64,000 nucleotides of DNA from Streptococcus oriscaviae (GTDB lineage Bacteria > Bacillota > Bacilli > Lactobacillales > Streptococcaceae), in the NCBI RefSeq assembly GCF_018137985.1, contig NZ_CP073084.1:310001-374000 (forward strand). The letters are read 5' to 3'. The position numbers and the translations under genes were made by a program. Every line of letters begins with the position of its first letter. Within the stretch, counting starts at the first letter, position 1. The notes beneath the pieces were generated by a model. It saw nothing but the letters and a program-made list of their open reading frames with translations, was not told the origin of the DNA and ran no database searches. This document shows, piece by piece, positions 44,519 through 53,642 of the stretch.

Positions 44519-45352
44519 ATGATCAATCTCCAGCTCCTTGAGCAACTTGTGACAGTTGCTCAGGAAGGAACCCTCTCAAAAGCTGCACAGGTCTTGCTGA
44601 TGTCGCAGCCCTCACTGACGCGGAATATGCAAAGTCTGGAAGAAGATTTGGGGGTTCAGCTCTTCGAACGAAGAAGAAATCGCTTAGTTCTGACAGAAAC
44701 AGGTCACTATACGGTTCAAGAGGCCCAACTCCTTCTTGCAAAAAGTCAGGAATTTGTGGAAGGTGTGCAGAATTTTTACCAACACCAAATCAGTCTTTTT
44801 GCTGGCATCTGTGCCCCCGCTGCCGAGTGGGAGTTGAAAAATCGTCTGATGGAAAGAGACCAAAAAAACTAGCTGCAAATCAAGCTGCTAGCAAATCCTG
44901 CTCTCAAAAAAGGGTTGCTGACGGGAGAATTTCATCTGGTTGTGACAGATCATCCAATCGATGAAGAGGGTATTGTGACAGCTGGCCTCTTTATAGAGCA
45001 GCTCTATCTCTCCATCCATCCCAGCCACCCCCTTGCAGCTAAGGACGAGATTGAATTGAAGGACTTGGCTAATTTGACCATGCTGATTCGCTCTGACTTG
45101 GGCATCTGGCAGTCCTTGGTTGAGACATTGAGTCAGACTAGATTTATCGTTCAAAAGGACTGGGAGACCTTTGAAGAACTGATTCAGGCCTCCAACCTGC
45201 CCTGCTTTTCAACCAACATTAGTCAAGACCTCTCAGAAAATAGTCAAGGCCGAGTCCATATTCCCATCAGGGATCCAGAAGCCACCAAAAGCTTCTATCT
45301 CTCCGTCCTTGAAAAAAACAGGCAGCTTCTCTCCCTCTTTGGTTGCAAGTAA
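44519..45352 (+). pseudogene. LysR-family regulator interrupted by an in-frame TAG
   Basis: A LysR-type regulator of about 277 codons broken by one TAG at 44870-44872. Upstream: an HTH domain (MINLQLLEQLVTVAQEGTLSKAAQVLLMSQPSLTRNMQ). Downstream in the same frame: LQIKLLANPALKKGLLTGEFHLV and the rest of the effector-binding domain to GCK. No frameshift is needed, so it is a single nonsense change (or a sequencing error). GGAAAGGAGTTACC precedes the ATG. It is convergent with aldo/keto reductases it probably once regulated; the truncated 118-residue HTH product might still bind DNA. Confidence 0.88.
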
Positions 45353-45383
45353 AAAATAGCACTGGTGCTACCAGTGCTATTTT
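45353..45383. terminator. Bidirectional terminator after the LysR pseudogene
   Basis: AAAATAGCACTGGT (45353-45366) and ACCAGTGCTATTTT (45370-45383) are exact complements over 14 bp with a 3-base loop; it serves convergent genes. Confidence 0.92.
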
Positions 45384-45385
45384 CA

Positions 45386-46240
45386 TTAAAAGCTTTTTCC
45401 TAAAAATCCTGCCAGAGTTTCAACCGATGATGGTGAATGGTAGTCATCAAAAAGGGTGGTGTTGGAGTTGAGCGTGGCAATTTGTGCCATATCTTCTGGT
45501 GACAATTCAAAATCAAAGATATCGAAATTCTCAGCAATCCGTGATGGGGTAGCTGATTTGGACAGGGAAACGATGCCTCGTTGCAGCTGCCAACGTAACA
45601 TGACCTGACTGGTCTTTTTATTGTATTTCTCTGCAATCTCCAGCAAAATCGGATTGGTGAAGACATTGAATTGGCCTGCTGCCAAGCCTGCCCAGCTTTC
45701 CAGCTGGATACCCTTGGAAGCGAGGTAGGCTTGCTGGTCTTCCTTTTGATGGAAGACATGGAGTTCCACTTGATTGACCGCTGGAACGACTTGGTTAAAG
45801 AGGGCTAGATTGGCCACCTGTTCCGGCATGAAATTGGAAATACCGATGGCACGGATTTTTCCTTCTTGATAAAGTTCCTCCAATGCCCGCCATGCGCCAA
45901 AGACATCGCCAACTGGCTGGTGCAGGAGGTAGAGGTCCACATAGTCCATATCTAGTTTTTTCAAGGATTCTGCAAAGGCGGCCTTGGCTCCCTCGTAACT
46001 ATAATCTGAAATCCAGAGTTTAGTGGTGATGAACAATTCCTCACGAGGAATGCCAGAAGCCTTCACGGCTCGACCAACTGCTTCTTCGTTTCCATAGACC
46101 TGGGCTGTATCAATCAGGCGATAGCCAATGCGCAGGGCTTCTTCTACTACTTTTTGACATTGGTCTTGGTCGGGAATCTGAAAGACTCCAAAGCCCACCA
46201 TAGGCATCTCAACGCCATTGTTTAATCTTGTATAGTGCAT
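45386..46240 (-). CDS. Aldo/keto reductase (first of three)
   Basis: A 284-residue NADPH-dependent aldo/keto reductase of the AKR5 type. The catalytic tetrad is in DTAQVYGNE (Asp, Tyr), TTKLW (Lys) and LLHQP (His); the C-terminal cofactor motif SLSKSATPSRIAEN is present. A substrate such as 2,5-diketogluconate or methylglyoxal is possible but not determined. AGGAGAAACT before 46240 selects the start. It is about 50% similar by eye to the next gene, so the pair looks like an old tandem duplication. Confidence 0.93.
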   Translation of the reverse strand: MHYTRLNNGVEMPMVGFGVFQIPDQDQCQKVVEEALRIGYRLIDTAQVYGNEEAVGRAVKASGIPREELFITTKLWISDYSYEGAKAAFAESLKKLDMDYVDLYLLHQPVGDVFGAWRALEELYQEGKIRAIGISNFMPEQVANLALFNQVVPAVNQVELHVFHQKEDQQAYLASKGIQLESWAGLAAGQFNVFTNPILLEIAEKYNKKTSQVMLRWQLQRGIVSLSKSATPSRIAENFDIFDFELSPEDMAQIATLNSNTTLFDDYHSPSSVETLAGFLGKSF

Positions 46241-46256
46241 AGTTTCTCCTTTTTTC

Positions 46257-47117
46257 TTATAATTTACCCCGTCTTTGCTGGATGAGGTTGACAAAGAGAT
46301 CGACGGTCGAAGCATCCTGATGGTTAAAGAAGAGGCTGGTTTTGGTGTCGAGGCCAGCGATGGCCTTCATATCTTCATCTGACAGTTCAAAGTCAAAGAC
46401 ATCCAGATTTTCCCTCATCCGTTCTGGTTTGACCGTTTTGGTCAGGCAGACAATGCCTCTTTGAACCTGCCAGCGAACCATAACCTGAGCTGTACTTTTT
46501 CCATACTTACGGCCGATTTCCTCCAGAACTGGATTGGTGAAAATGCCATTGCGTCCTTCTGCAAAGGTCGCCCAGGATTCAATCTGAACCTTATTTTTTA
46601 TCATGTTTTCCTGAGCAAAGATTTGCTGGTTAAAGGGATGGGTTTCAACCTGGTTAACCTGAGGTGTAATCTCAGTAAAGGCAGCCAAATCACTGAGACG
46701 ATCTGGATAGAAATTGCTGACCCCGATAGCCCGAAGTTTGCCCTCCCGATACAGGTCCTCCAAGGCCCGATAGGCCCCGTAGTAGTCTGAGAATGGCTGG
46801 TGCAAGAGCATCAGATCTAGGTAGTCCAGCCCCATTTTTTCCAATGAATCAAGGACAGACTGGCGAGCCTTCTCATAGCCATAATTATCCAGCCAAACCT
46901 TGCTGGTGATGAAAAATTCTTCCCGTGGAAGTCCAGATTCGGCGATGGCCTGACCAACCTCCCTTTCATTGGCATAGGCCTGAGCGGTGTCAAAATGGCG
47001 GTAACCCGCCGAAATGGCATCCAGTACAGCCTGTTTGGTTTCTGCAGCAGGGATTTGGAAGACACCGAAGCCTAAAATGGGGATGGTAACGCCGTTATTT
47101 AAGGTGATTTCTTGCAT
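46257..47117 (-). CDS. Aldo/keto reductase (second of three)
   Basis: A 286-residue paralogue of the preceding AKR, with DTAQAYANE, TSKVWL and LLHQPF forming the tetrad and CLTKTVKPERMREN for NADPH. AGAGAAGGTT precedes the ATG at 47117; the alternative start at 47234 lies inside the upstream gene. The three reductases and a SnoaL-like gene are spaced by under 25 bases and should be one transcript. Confidence 0.93.
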   Translation of the reverse strand: MQEITLNNGVTIPILGFGVFQIPAAETKQAVLDAISAGYRHFDTAQAYANEREVGQAIAESGLPREEFFITSKVWLDNYGYEKARQSVLDSLEKMGLDYLDLMLLHQPFSDYYGAYRALEDLYREGKLRAIGVSNFYPDRLSDLAAFTEITPQVNQVETHPFNQQIFAQENMIKNKVQIESWATFAEGRNGIFTNPVLEEIGRKYGKSTAQVMVRWQVQRGIVCLTKTVKPERMRENLDVFDFELSDEDMKAIAGLDTKTSLFFNHQDASTVDLFVNLIQQRRGKL

Positions 47118-47136
47118 AACCTTCTCTCTCTCTATT

Positions 47137-48123
47137 TTATAGGGCACCAACAATGGCATGAGGGCGGTACAATTCATCAAGGAAGGCCACGTCCTCAGCA
47201 GACAATTCAAAGCCAAAGGCCCCAACAAAGTCATCCAGGTATTTTTCCTTGGTCACACCGACAATAGGCGCATCAATGCCCTTTTGCCACAACCAGGCCA
47301 GGGCCACCTGGGCACGCGATTTGCCGTGTTTTTCCGCCAGCTGAGCGACCCGCTCCACAATCAAGCGATCCTCAGCTTCTGTTGCATCGTACTTGGATTT
47401 GGCTACTTCGTCCGTCTGGCTACGGGCAGTCTCTGCTGACCAGTCCCGAACCACCCGACCTGCTGCCAGTGGGCTGTACGGTGCCAAACCAACTCCAGAA
47501 TCCTTACAGAAAGGTATCATCTCCCTTTCGTCTTCACGGTACAGAAGATTATAATGATTTTGCATGACAGAGAACTTGGTCCAGCCCTTCTTTTCAGCAA
47601 TGTATTGGGCCTTTTGGAACTGCCAAGTATACATGGCAGATGCACCCAGATAGAGCACCTTTCCTGCACGAACCAGATCATTGAGCGCCGCCATGGTTTC
47701 TTCAATCGGGGTATCATAATCCCAACGATGGATGTAAAGAATATCGATATAATCCGTCTGCAAGCGTTTGAGGCTAGCCTCCACTTGGGCAAAAATAGCC
47801 TTACGAGACAACTTGGTCGTATTACGGCCTGACCCAGAACCATCACCAAAGAAGAGCTTGGTCGCAATCACCACTTCTTCCCGATTGGTAAAATCCTTTA
47901 GGGCCTGGCCCAAAATTTCCTCACTTGAACCATAGCCATAGATGTTGGCTGTGTCAAAGAAGTTGATGCCCGCGTCCAGTGCCTTTTTAATAATCTTTCT
48001 GCTTGCCTCTTCATCCAATACCCATCCAGCATGAAAGCCCCGATTGGGGTCTGAAAAACTCATGCAGCCCAGGCATAATTTGGATACTTCCAACCCAGTT
48101 TGACCTAATTTTGTATATTCCAT
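47137..48123 (-). CDS. Aldo/keto reductase (third, longer type)
   Basis: A 328-residue AKR of the longer type related to YajO/YhdN. The tetrad lies in DTANIYGYG (Asp, Tyr), ATKLFFGDG (Lys) and YIHRWDYDTP (His); the start MEYTKLGQTGLEVSKLCLGCMSF is typical. It differs more from the two others, so it is probably not part of the same duplication. AGGAGGATACAAG precedes the ATG. Confidence 0.93.
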   Translation of the reverse strand: MEYTKLGQTGLEVSKLCLGCMSFSDPNRGFHAGWVLDEEASRKIIKKALDAGINFFDTANIYGYGSSEEILGQALKDFTNREEVVIATKLFFGDGSGSGRNTTKLSRKAIFAQVEASLKRLQTDYIDILYIHRWDYDTPIEETMAALNDLVRAGKVLYLGASAMYTWQFQKAQYIAEKKGWTKFSVMQNHYNLLYREDEREMIPFCKDSGVGLAPYSPLAAGRVVRDWSAETARSQTDEVAKSKYDATEAEDRLIVERVAQLAEKHGKSRAQVALAWLWQKGIDAPIVGVTKEKYLDDFVGAFGFELSAEDVAFLDELYRPHAIVGAL

Positions 48124-48134
48124 CTTGTATCCTC

Positions 48135-48521
48135 CTATAAAAAGCGATAATCTACCAGCTCAGTAGCGATTCGTGTGTAGCATTCTGTAACCAGCTGCCA
48201 ACCTTGCTCTGTATTTGAAAAAATTTCTGTGACAACAAAGGGGTTCTCAACTGGAGTACCCTTGACCACTGCCCTTAAGACCAATTTCTTGTAGAGCACG
48301 GCTGTCTGCCCAAAACCCTCCAAAACTTCATCCAAAACTTGGACATCCTGGTAGATGAATTTTCGGCTATGAAATGCCTCCAACTCTCCCTCCTTATCCA
48401 GGGTAATCCCCATGTGAACAAAGTGGGCCTTATCTGCAATCAGCTCCTTCACAGGTTCTAATGCATTTGCTAGCTTGGCCTGCCAAATCTTCTCAGATAG
48501 GTTTTCTACAATGTGAACCAT
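48135..48521 (-). CDS. SnoaL-like/NTF2-family small protein
   Basis: A 128-residue protein with an NTF2-like alpha+beta pattern (DKAHFVHMGITLDKEGELEAF, later NPFVVTEIFSNTEQGWQLVTECYTRI). Such proteins include small isomerases, cyclases and immunity-like binders. It is the first gene of the AKR operon, so it may bind or process the reductases' substrate. AAAGGAGGTAGTTT precedes the ATG. Confidence 0.7.
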   Translation of the reverse strand: MVHIVENLSEKIWQAKLANALEPVKELIADKAHFVHMGITLDKEGELEAFHSRKFIYQDVQVLDEVLEGFGQTAVLYKKLVLRAVVKGTPVENPFVVTEIFSNTEQGWQLVTECYTRIATELVDYRFL

Positions 48522-48549
48522 AAACTACCTCCTTTATCCCTTCTTTAGA

Positions 48550-48593
48550 ATAGTATACTGCCGGAAATGCCTTCTGTAAAATAGTGATTTTAC
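48550..48593 (-). promoter_or_regulatory. Promoter of the AKR operon with overlapping inverted repeat
   Basis: On the - strand TTTACA, 17 bases and TATACT. GTAAAAT-AGTG-ATTTTAC (48576-48593) overlaps the -35, and a second perfect inverted repeat CAGTATTCA-AAAAG-TGAATACTG lies at 48598-48620. Two palindromes upstream of a LysR-associated operon fit LysR binding and activation sites. Confidence 0.6.
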
Positions 48594-48632
48594 ATACCAG
48601 TATTCAAAAAGTGAATACTGAACAACATACAA

Positions 48633-48664
48633 AAAATCCCTTAGTGCACGTTCTAAGGGATTTT
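48633..48664 (-). terminator. Terminator of metY
   Basis: AAAATCCCTTAG (48633-48644) and CTAAGGGATTTT (48653-48664) pair perfectly, 22 bases after the metY stop on the - strand. Confidence 0.9.
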
Positions 48665-48685
48665 GACTAGTAGTACTGGCAGACA

Positions 48686-49972
48686 TTACGAAGTTAGACT
48701 ATCAAGAGCAATCCGAAGATCCTCAATCAAATCATCCGCATTTTCAAGGCCGATAGAGAGGCGGATTTGGTTTGGCCCGACACCGGCTGCCAGTTGGTCT
48801 GCTTCTGCCAACTGAGAATGAGTTGTTGTTGCCGGATGGATGACAAGGGATTTGGCATCAGCAACATTGGCAAGGTTAGAGAAAATCTCAAGCCTATCAA
48901 TCACTTGGCAGGCTTCTTTTGCCCCGCCCTTCACGTGGAAACTAAAGATAGAGCCTACCCCTTTTGGCAAATACTTATCTGCTAAAGCCTTATAAGGACT
49001 GTTAGCCAAAGCAGGGTAGTTTACCTGTTCAACTTGAGGGTGGTTCAATAGAAAATCAACCACCTTCTTGGTATTTTCCACATGGCGCTCCACTCGTAAA
49101 GAAAGGGTTTCAAGCCCTTGTAAAAGCAAGAAGGCATTGAAGGGAGAAAGAGCCGCACCAGTATCTCGTAAGAGTTGGACACGAACAGCAACGATAAAGG
49201 CTGCCGCTCCAAGGTCACGAGTATAACTGATATTGTGATAGCTTGGGTCTTCTTTAACAAACTGAGGAAATTTACCAGACGCTGCCCAGTCAAATTTTCC
49301 GCTGTCTACAATGACACCGCCAATCGTTGTTCCATGACCGCCAATAAATTTGGTAGCTGAATGCACAGCAATGTCAACACCGTGTGAGAAAACATTGATT
49401 AAGTAAGGTGTCGCAAAGGTATTGTCGGCTACCAATGGGATAGCATTGCGATGGGCAATCTCTGCCAGACGCTCAAGATCTGGGATGTTAATCACAGGAT
49501 TTCCCAGAGTTTCAATAAAGACCAACTTGGTATTGTCCTGAATAGCTGCTTCAACGGCCTCAAAGTCATCAATATCCACAAAACTTGTGGTGATGCCATA
49601 GCGGGGAAGGGTTTCTTTGAAAAGATTGAAGGTTCCGCCGTAGAGGGTTGTTGCAGCGACAATATGGTCACCAGCATGAGCAAGCGCTAAAATGGTGTAA
49701 GTGATGGCTGCCATACCTGATGCAGTCGCAAGAGCACCGATGCCACCTTCTAGGGCTGCTATACGATTCTCGAAAGTCGCAACGGTTGGGTTGTTGATGC
49801 GGGTATAGATATTACCTAACTTACGAAGGGCAAATAGATCTTCTGCCTCCTGAGCATCATCAAAGACATACGAGGTTGTTTGATAAATAGGGACAGCACG
49901 TGATTTTGAAGCAGAATCGACTTCCTGTCCTGCATGAAGCTGTAAGGTCTCGAAATGAAATTCTCTGGTCAT
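48686..49972 (-). CDS. O-acetylhomoserine aminocarboxypropyltransferase (MetY-type)
   Basis: PLP enzyme of the Cys/Met metabolism family that makes homocysteine from O-acetylhomoserine and sulfide, or acts as an O-acetylserine sulfhydrylase. The 428 residues exceed cystathionine gamma-synthases (about 380) and match MetY. The PLP lysine is in HSATKFIGGHGTTIGG near residue 210, with ADNTFATPYLI before it and QTTSYVF near the start. It is a single gene with its own terminator. It could also help remove sulfide, linking it in function to the CstR-like module. Confidence 0.9.
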   Translation of the reverse strand: MTREFHFETLQLHAGQEVDSASKSRAVPIYQTTSYVFDDAQEAEDLFALRKLGNIYTRINNPTVATFENRIAALEGGIGALATASGMAAITYTILALAHAGDHIVAATTLYGGTFNLFKETLPRYGITTSFVDIDDFEAVEAAIQDNTKLVFIETLGNPVINIPDLERLAEIAHRNAIPLVADNTFATPYLINVFSHGVDIAVHSATKFIGGHGTTIGGVIVDSGKFDWAASGKFPQFVKEDPSYHNISYTRDLGAAAFIVAVRVQLLRDTGAALSPFNAFLLLQGLETLSLRVERHVENTKKVVDFLLNHPQVEQVNYPALANSPYKALADKYLPKGVGSIFSFHVKGGAKEACQVIDRLEIFSNLANVADAKSLVIHPATTTHSQLAEADQLAAGVGPNQIRLSIGLENADDLIEDLRIALDSLTS

Positions 49973-50084
49973 AAGTTAACTCCTCAAATCGTAATAAATC
50001 CATTTTACAGGATTTTTGATGGCTTGACCAATACTTATTTTTAGCAAAAAGGTATAGCCAAAAACTATAACTCCTCCTGAAAAA

Positions 50085-50111
50085 AGAGGAGCTCTATCAG
50101 GAAGCTCCTCT
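50085..50111 (-). terminator. Terminator of the YhdH-type reductase gene
   Basis: AGAGGAGCT (50085-50093) pairs with AGCTCCTCT (50103-50111), followed on the - strand by TTTTTT. Confidence 0.88.
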
Positions 50112-50118
50112 GGTAATT

Positions 50119-51120
50119 TTAAGAAATAGCAACAATTGTCCGTCCGAGGTGACGGCCTTCTTTGAGTGCTAAAATGGTATCTGGTAATTCCTGCAGACTG
50201 ATTTCATTGACTTCTAGCTGGTCGGTAATCTTCCAGTCAGTAGCAAATTTTTCCCATACACGACAGCGCTTATCGTGACTGATTTGAACAGAATCAATTC
50301 CCAGTGCTTTCACACCGCGTAGGATGAAGGGGAGTACATTGGTGGTCAACTTTATGCCCGCTGCATTTCCGCAGAGCGAGATGGCTCCATCGTAGTCAAT
50401 CTGTGGGATGAGATGGGCTGCGACATCGCCTCCAACTGTATCCAACACATAATCATAGACACCTTTCAAAAGAAGGGGATTTTCTTTCAGGAAGACCTGT
50501 TCAGGCTTGATAATATGACTAGCTCCTAGTCTAGTCACCAAAGGATCTTGGTTATCCTTGCGAGTAAGAGCTGTAATGTTTGGATAACCGGCCGCCTTTA
50601 GTATTGCTAAGGCAACGCTGCCGACACCCCCGCTTGCCCCAGTTACCAAGATACGAGGTGCATTCTGAACAGCCATTCCTGCTTCTTCCAAAGCCAATAC
50701 AGATAAGCCTGCTGTCAAACCAGCCGTACCCAGCATCATGGCTTCTTTCATAGATAGGCCTTCTGGAAGTGGAACCACCCAGTCGTGCGGAAGGCGGGCG
50801 TACTCTGCAAAGCCACCAGTATGAGACATTCCCATCTCGTAACCGGTCACTATGACTTCTTGACCTACTGAAAACTCTTCTGCTTCAGATGAAACAACAA
50901 TTCCTGCCAAATCAATACCTGGTATCATCGGGTAGTTTCGGATAACACCAGCATTTTTCTGGACTGCCAGCATATCTTTGTAATTGACAGAACTGTATAC
51001 CACCTTAATCAGAACATCTCCCTTGTCTAGATCGTCCAAACTAATTTGTTTGGGTCCAAAAACAATCTGATCTTCTACCGATTCAACAACCATAGCTGTA
51101 AATTGTGTGATTTCTTGCAT
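50119..51120 (-). CDS. Quinone oxidoreductase / acrylyl-CoA reductase (YhdH/YhfP)
   Basis: A 333-residue zinc-free medium-chain dehydrogenase/reductase of the YhdH/YhfP family. The N-terminal substrate domain has SSVNYKDMLAVQKN, PMIPGIDLAGIV, and the cofactor motif VTGASGGVGSVALAILKAAGY is near residue 155. NADPH-dependent reduction of acrylyl-CoA or similar activated alkenes is the usual activity. GGAGGTTTAC precedes the ATG at 51120; the in-frame start at 51222 adds an Arg-rich tail and is unlikely. Confidence 0.9.
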   Translation of the reverse strand: MQEITQFTAMVVESVEDQIVFGPKQISLDDLDKGDVLIKVVYSSVNYKDMLAVQKNAGVIRNYPMIPGIDLAGIVVSSEAEEFSVGQEVIVTGYEMGMSHTGGFAEYARLPHDWVVPLPEGLSMKEAMMLGTAGLTAGLSVLALEEAGMAVQNAPRILVTGASGGVGSVALAILKAAGYPNITALTRKDNQDPLVTRLGASHIIKPEQVFLKENPLLLKGVYDYVLDTVGGDVAAHLIPQIDYDGAISLCGNAAGIKLTTNVLPFILRGVKALGIDSVQISHDKRCRVWEKFATDWKITDQLEVNEISLQELPDTILALKEGRHLGRTIVAIS

Positions 51121-51291
51121 GTAAACCTCCATAAAAAATCTATACCTAGCAAATGACGACGCTCTTCCTAACCTTTGAGCGAAGCGATTGCTTCGAGCCC
51201 TCCTTTCTTTTCTTCTATTCATATAATAATATTTTTAAACATGAAAATCTAGTCTTTTGAACGAACTTTTATTCCTTTTAAAACAAGCAAA

Positions 51292-51312
51292 AAACCGTCT
51301 GACAGACGGTTT
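51292..51312 (-). terminator. Terminator of the ATP-cone gene
   Basis: AACCGTCT and AGACGGTT pair around a short loop, with a T-run on the - strand; the stop codon is inside the stem. Confidence 0.78.
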
Positions 51313-51649
51313 AACGAACTTGTTCAAAACGAAGGTGAACATTGATACGATCGCCATAACCATTGCGCTCCAAATCGCGTTGCAGACGGTAGGAAATGTA
51401 ATGTTCAGCAATCGTAATATAGCCTGCGTCAAGAAGGCGATGCTCAACTTGTGATTGGACCATACTAATGGTTGGACGCTCTGTGTGAGCTTCTTCCAAG
51501 TCTAGGACAACTTTCTTGGTTACTTGAGCCAAGTTCTTGCGCCAGGTATCATCAATCACATAGACAGTCTGAGCAGCTTTAATGATGGCCTGATAAATCT
51601 TATCTGGATCAAAGTCAACAACTTCTCCACTACGTTTAATGACTTGCAT
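51311..51649 (-). CDS. Stand-alone ATP-cone domain protein
   Basis: A 112-residue protein that is almost only an ATP-cone, the allosteric nucleotide-binding module of ribonucleotide reductases and NrdR. VIKRSGEVVDFDPDKIYQAIIKAA at the N terminus is the signature. The NrdR zinc ribbon is lacking and no reductase catalytic domain follows. It could be a regulatory subunit or a free nucleotide sensor. AAAGGAGCTTTT precedes the ATG. It is monocistronic and divergent from pepF. Confidence 0.82.
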   Translation of the reverse strand: MQVIKRSGEVVDFDPDKIYQAIIKAAQTVYVIDDTWRKNLAQVTKKVVLDLEEAHTERPTISMVQSQVEHRLLDAGYITIAEHYISYRLQRDLERNGYGDRINVHLRFEQVR

Positions 51650-51803
51650 AAAAGCTCCTTTCTGGTTTATAAAAACCCTTTCATTCTACTTCTATTATCC
51701 AAGTATTATGTAAATTTGTCAAGATTTTTTTCATGAATATGGTATAATATTTTCAGTATGAAGAAAAGCATCTAAAGATGTGTTAACTGAAAAGGAGAAC
51801 TAT

Positions 51804-53594
51804 ATGACAAATGCGATGCCAAAACGTCAAGATATTGATGTTCAGCTAACTTGGAACACTGATCTGATTTTTCCAACACAAGAAGATTTCAAGCTTGCTC
51901 TTGCAGATTACAAATCTTCAGTAGAAACGTTTGAGAAGACCTATAAGGGGCAGCTCACCGACCTTGAAACCATCGTGGCAGCCCTAAAACATTATGAAAC
52001 TCTGGCTATTTTAAGAGGGAAACTCTTCAACTATGCCTTTTTGCCACTTGAAGTGGATAAGTTTAATACGGAATTAGCTAGCTTGGCAAATGAGTTCCAA
52101 TTGGTAGCTGCTATTGTGGCGCCACTTCTATCCTTCCTTGAAACAGAACTTGCTCTTTTGGATCAAGCACTCCTGGAAGCGGTGATTGCTGATCAGCCAC
52201 AGTGGACTTCCTACATTCAAGAAATCATTCGCTTCAAGCCGCATCAGTTGCACCCACTCCAAGAGGAGTTGCTGGCAAGCTTTGCTCCTACTTTTGACCA
52301 ACCTTACCTGAACTACGGTACTACTAAGTTTGAAGACATGACCTTTGAAAACTTTGAAGCCAATGGTCAGACCTACGGTAACAGCTATGTGCTTTTTGAG
52401 AATGATTATGAAATCAGCCATGATACTGAACTTCGTCGCAAGTCTGCTGCTAGTTTCTACTCTACCCTCAAGAAATATAAGAATACTACTGCTGCAACCT
52501 ATCTTTCACATATCAAGAATGAGCAAATTGAAGCAAAGTTGCGCGGATTCCAATCAACCATTGACTACTTGCTCTTCCAACAGAATGTATCTCGCGATCT
52601 CTTCAACCGTCAAATTGATGTGATCATGAAAGAATTGGCACCGCATATGCGTCGCTATGTTAAATTGGTCGCAAAAGCTCATAATCTGGAAACTATTACA
52701 CACGCTGACCTAAAAATCAGCCTTCCTTCTGATTATAATCAGCGGATTACTCCTGAGGATTCCAAACAATTTCTAATTGACTGTTTAGGAGTTCTTGGAG
52801 AAGACTACGTTAAGATGATTGAGCGCTCTTTTGATGAGCGGTGGACCGACTTCGCCCAAAATGAAGGCAAGGCAACGGGTGGTTTCTGTGCTACTCTCTA
52901 TGATGGCCCATCCTATATCCTGCTTTCTTGGACTGGTCTAATGAATGAAGTCTTGGTCTTGGCCCATGAGCTAGGACACGCAGGACACTTCCAGCTAGCG
53001 AAAAAGCAAAGCATTCTCAACTACGAGCCATCTCTCTACTTCATCGAAGCGCCATCTACGGCCAATGAAGTCTTGACCTGCAATACCTTGCTCAAACAAA
53101 ATCAGGATCCCGGTTTCCAAGCCTATCTTATTAGTGAGTTAATCAGCCGTACCTACTTCCACAACATGGTGACCCACCTCTTGGAAGCAGCTTTCCAACG
53201 TGAAGTCTACACTCGTTTGGACAAGGATGAATACCTCAATGGTGATATTCTTTGCCAGATTAAGCTGGATGTCATCAAGGAATTCTGGGGTGAGGACTTT
53301 GAAATCGGTGAAGATGCTGGTCTCATCTGGATGCGTCAACCACACTATTATCTAGGCTTGTACCCATATACCTACTCAGCTGGTTTGACCATCGGTACTG
53401 CCATGGCCAAACAACTAGAAGAAAATCCTGAAGCTGTGGTTGAAAGATGGCTTGAAACTCTTTCACTCGGAGCTAGCATGTCTGCACAGGACCTTGCTAA
53501 GTATGCCGGTGTGGATGTTTCAACAGACCAACCACTTAAAGAAACCATCGCCTATGTAGGTTCCTTGGTGGATAAACTGGAGGAATTGGTTTAG
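51804..53594 (+). CDS. pepF: Oligoendopeptidase F
   Basis: Cytosolic zinc metallopeptidase of family M3 that cleaves 7-17-residue peptides. The zinc motif HELGH is at residues 388-392, with the third ligand Glu expected downstream (EAPSTANE). At 596 residues it has normal length. An upstream ATG at 51780 lacks spacing; AAAGGAG at 51791-51797 supports 51804. It is one of few + strand genes right of the terminus, hence transcribed against replication. Confidence 0.95.
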   Translation: MTNAMPKRQDIDVQLTWNTDLIFPTQEDFKLALADYKSSVETFEKTYKGQLTDLETIVAALKHYETLAILRGKLFNYAFLPLEVDKFNTELASLANEFQLVAAIVAPLLSFLETELALLDQALLEAVIADQPQWTSYIQEIIRFKPHQLHPLQEELLASFAPTFDQPYLNYGTTKFEDMTFENFEANGQTYGNSYVLFENDYEISHDTELRRKSAASFYSTLKKYKNTTAATYLSHIKNEQIEAKLRGFQSTIDYLLFQQNVSRDLFNRQIDVIMKELAPHMRRYVKLVAKAHNLETITHADLKISLPSDYNQRITPEDSKQFLIDCLGVLGEDYVKMIERSFDERWTDFAQNEGKATGGFCATLYDGPSYILLSWTGLMNEVLVLAHELGHAGHFQLAKKQSILNYEPSLYFIEAPSTANEVLTCNTLLKQNQDPGFQAYLISELISRTYFHNMVTHLLEAAFQREVYTRLDKDEYLNGDILCQIKLDVIKEFWGEDFEIGEDAGLIWMRQPHYYLGLYPYTYSAGLTIGTAMAKQLEENPEAVVERWLETLSLGASMSAQDLAKYAGVDVSTDQPLKETIAYVGSLVDKLEELV

Positions 53595-53604
53595 ACATAA
53601 AAAG

Positions 53605-53634
53605 AAAGGCCTTGTGGATTTCCCACAGGGTCTT
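53605..53634 (+). terminator. Terminator after pepF
   Basis: AAAGGCCTTGTGG and CCACAGGGTCTTT pair imperfectly over 13 bp around a short loop; T-rich sequence follows. It lies between convergent genes. Confidence 0.65.
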
Positions 53635-53642
53635 TGCTTGTT

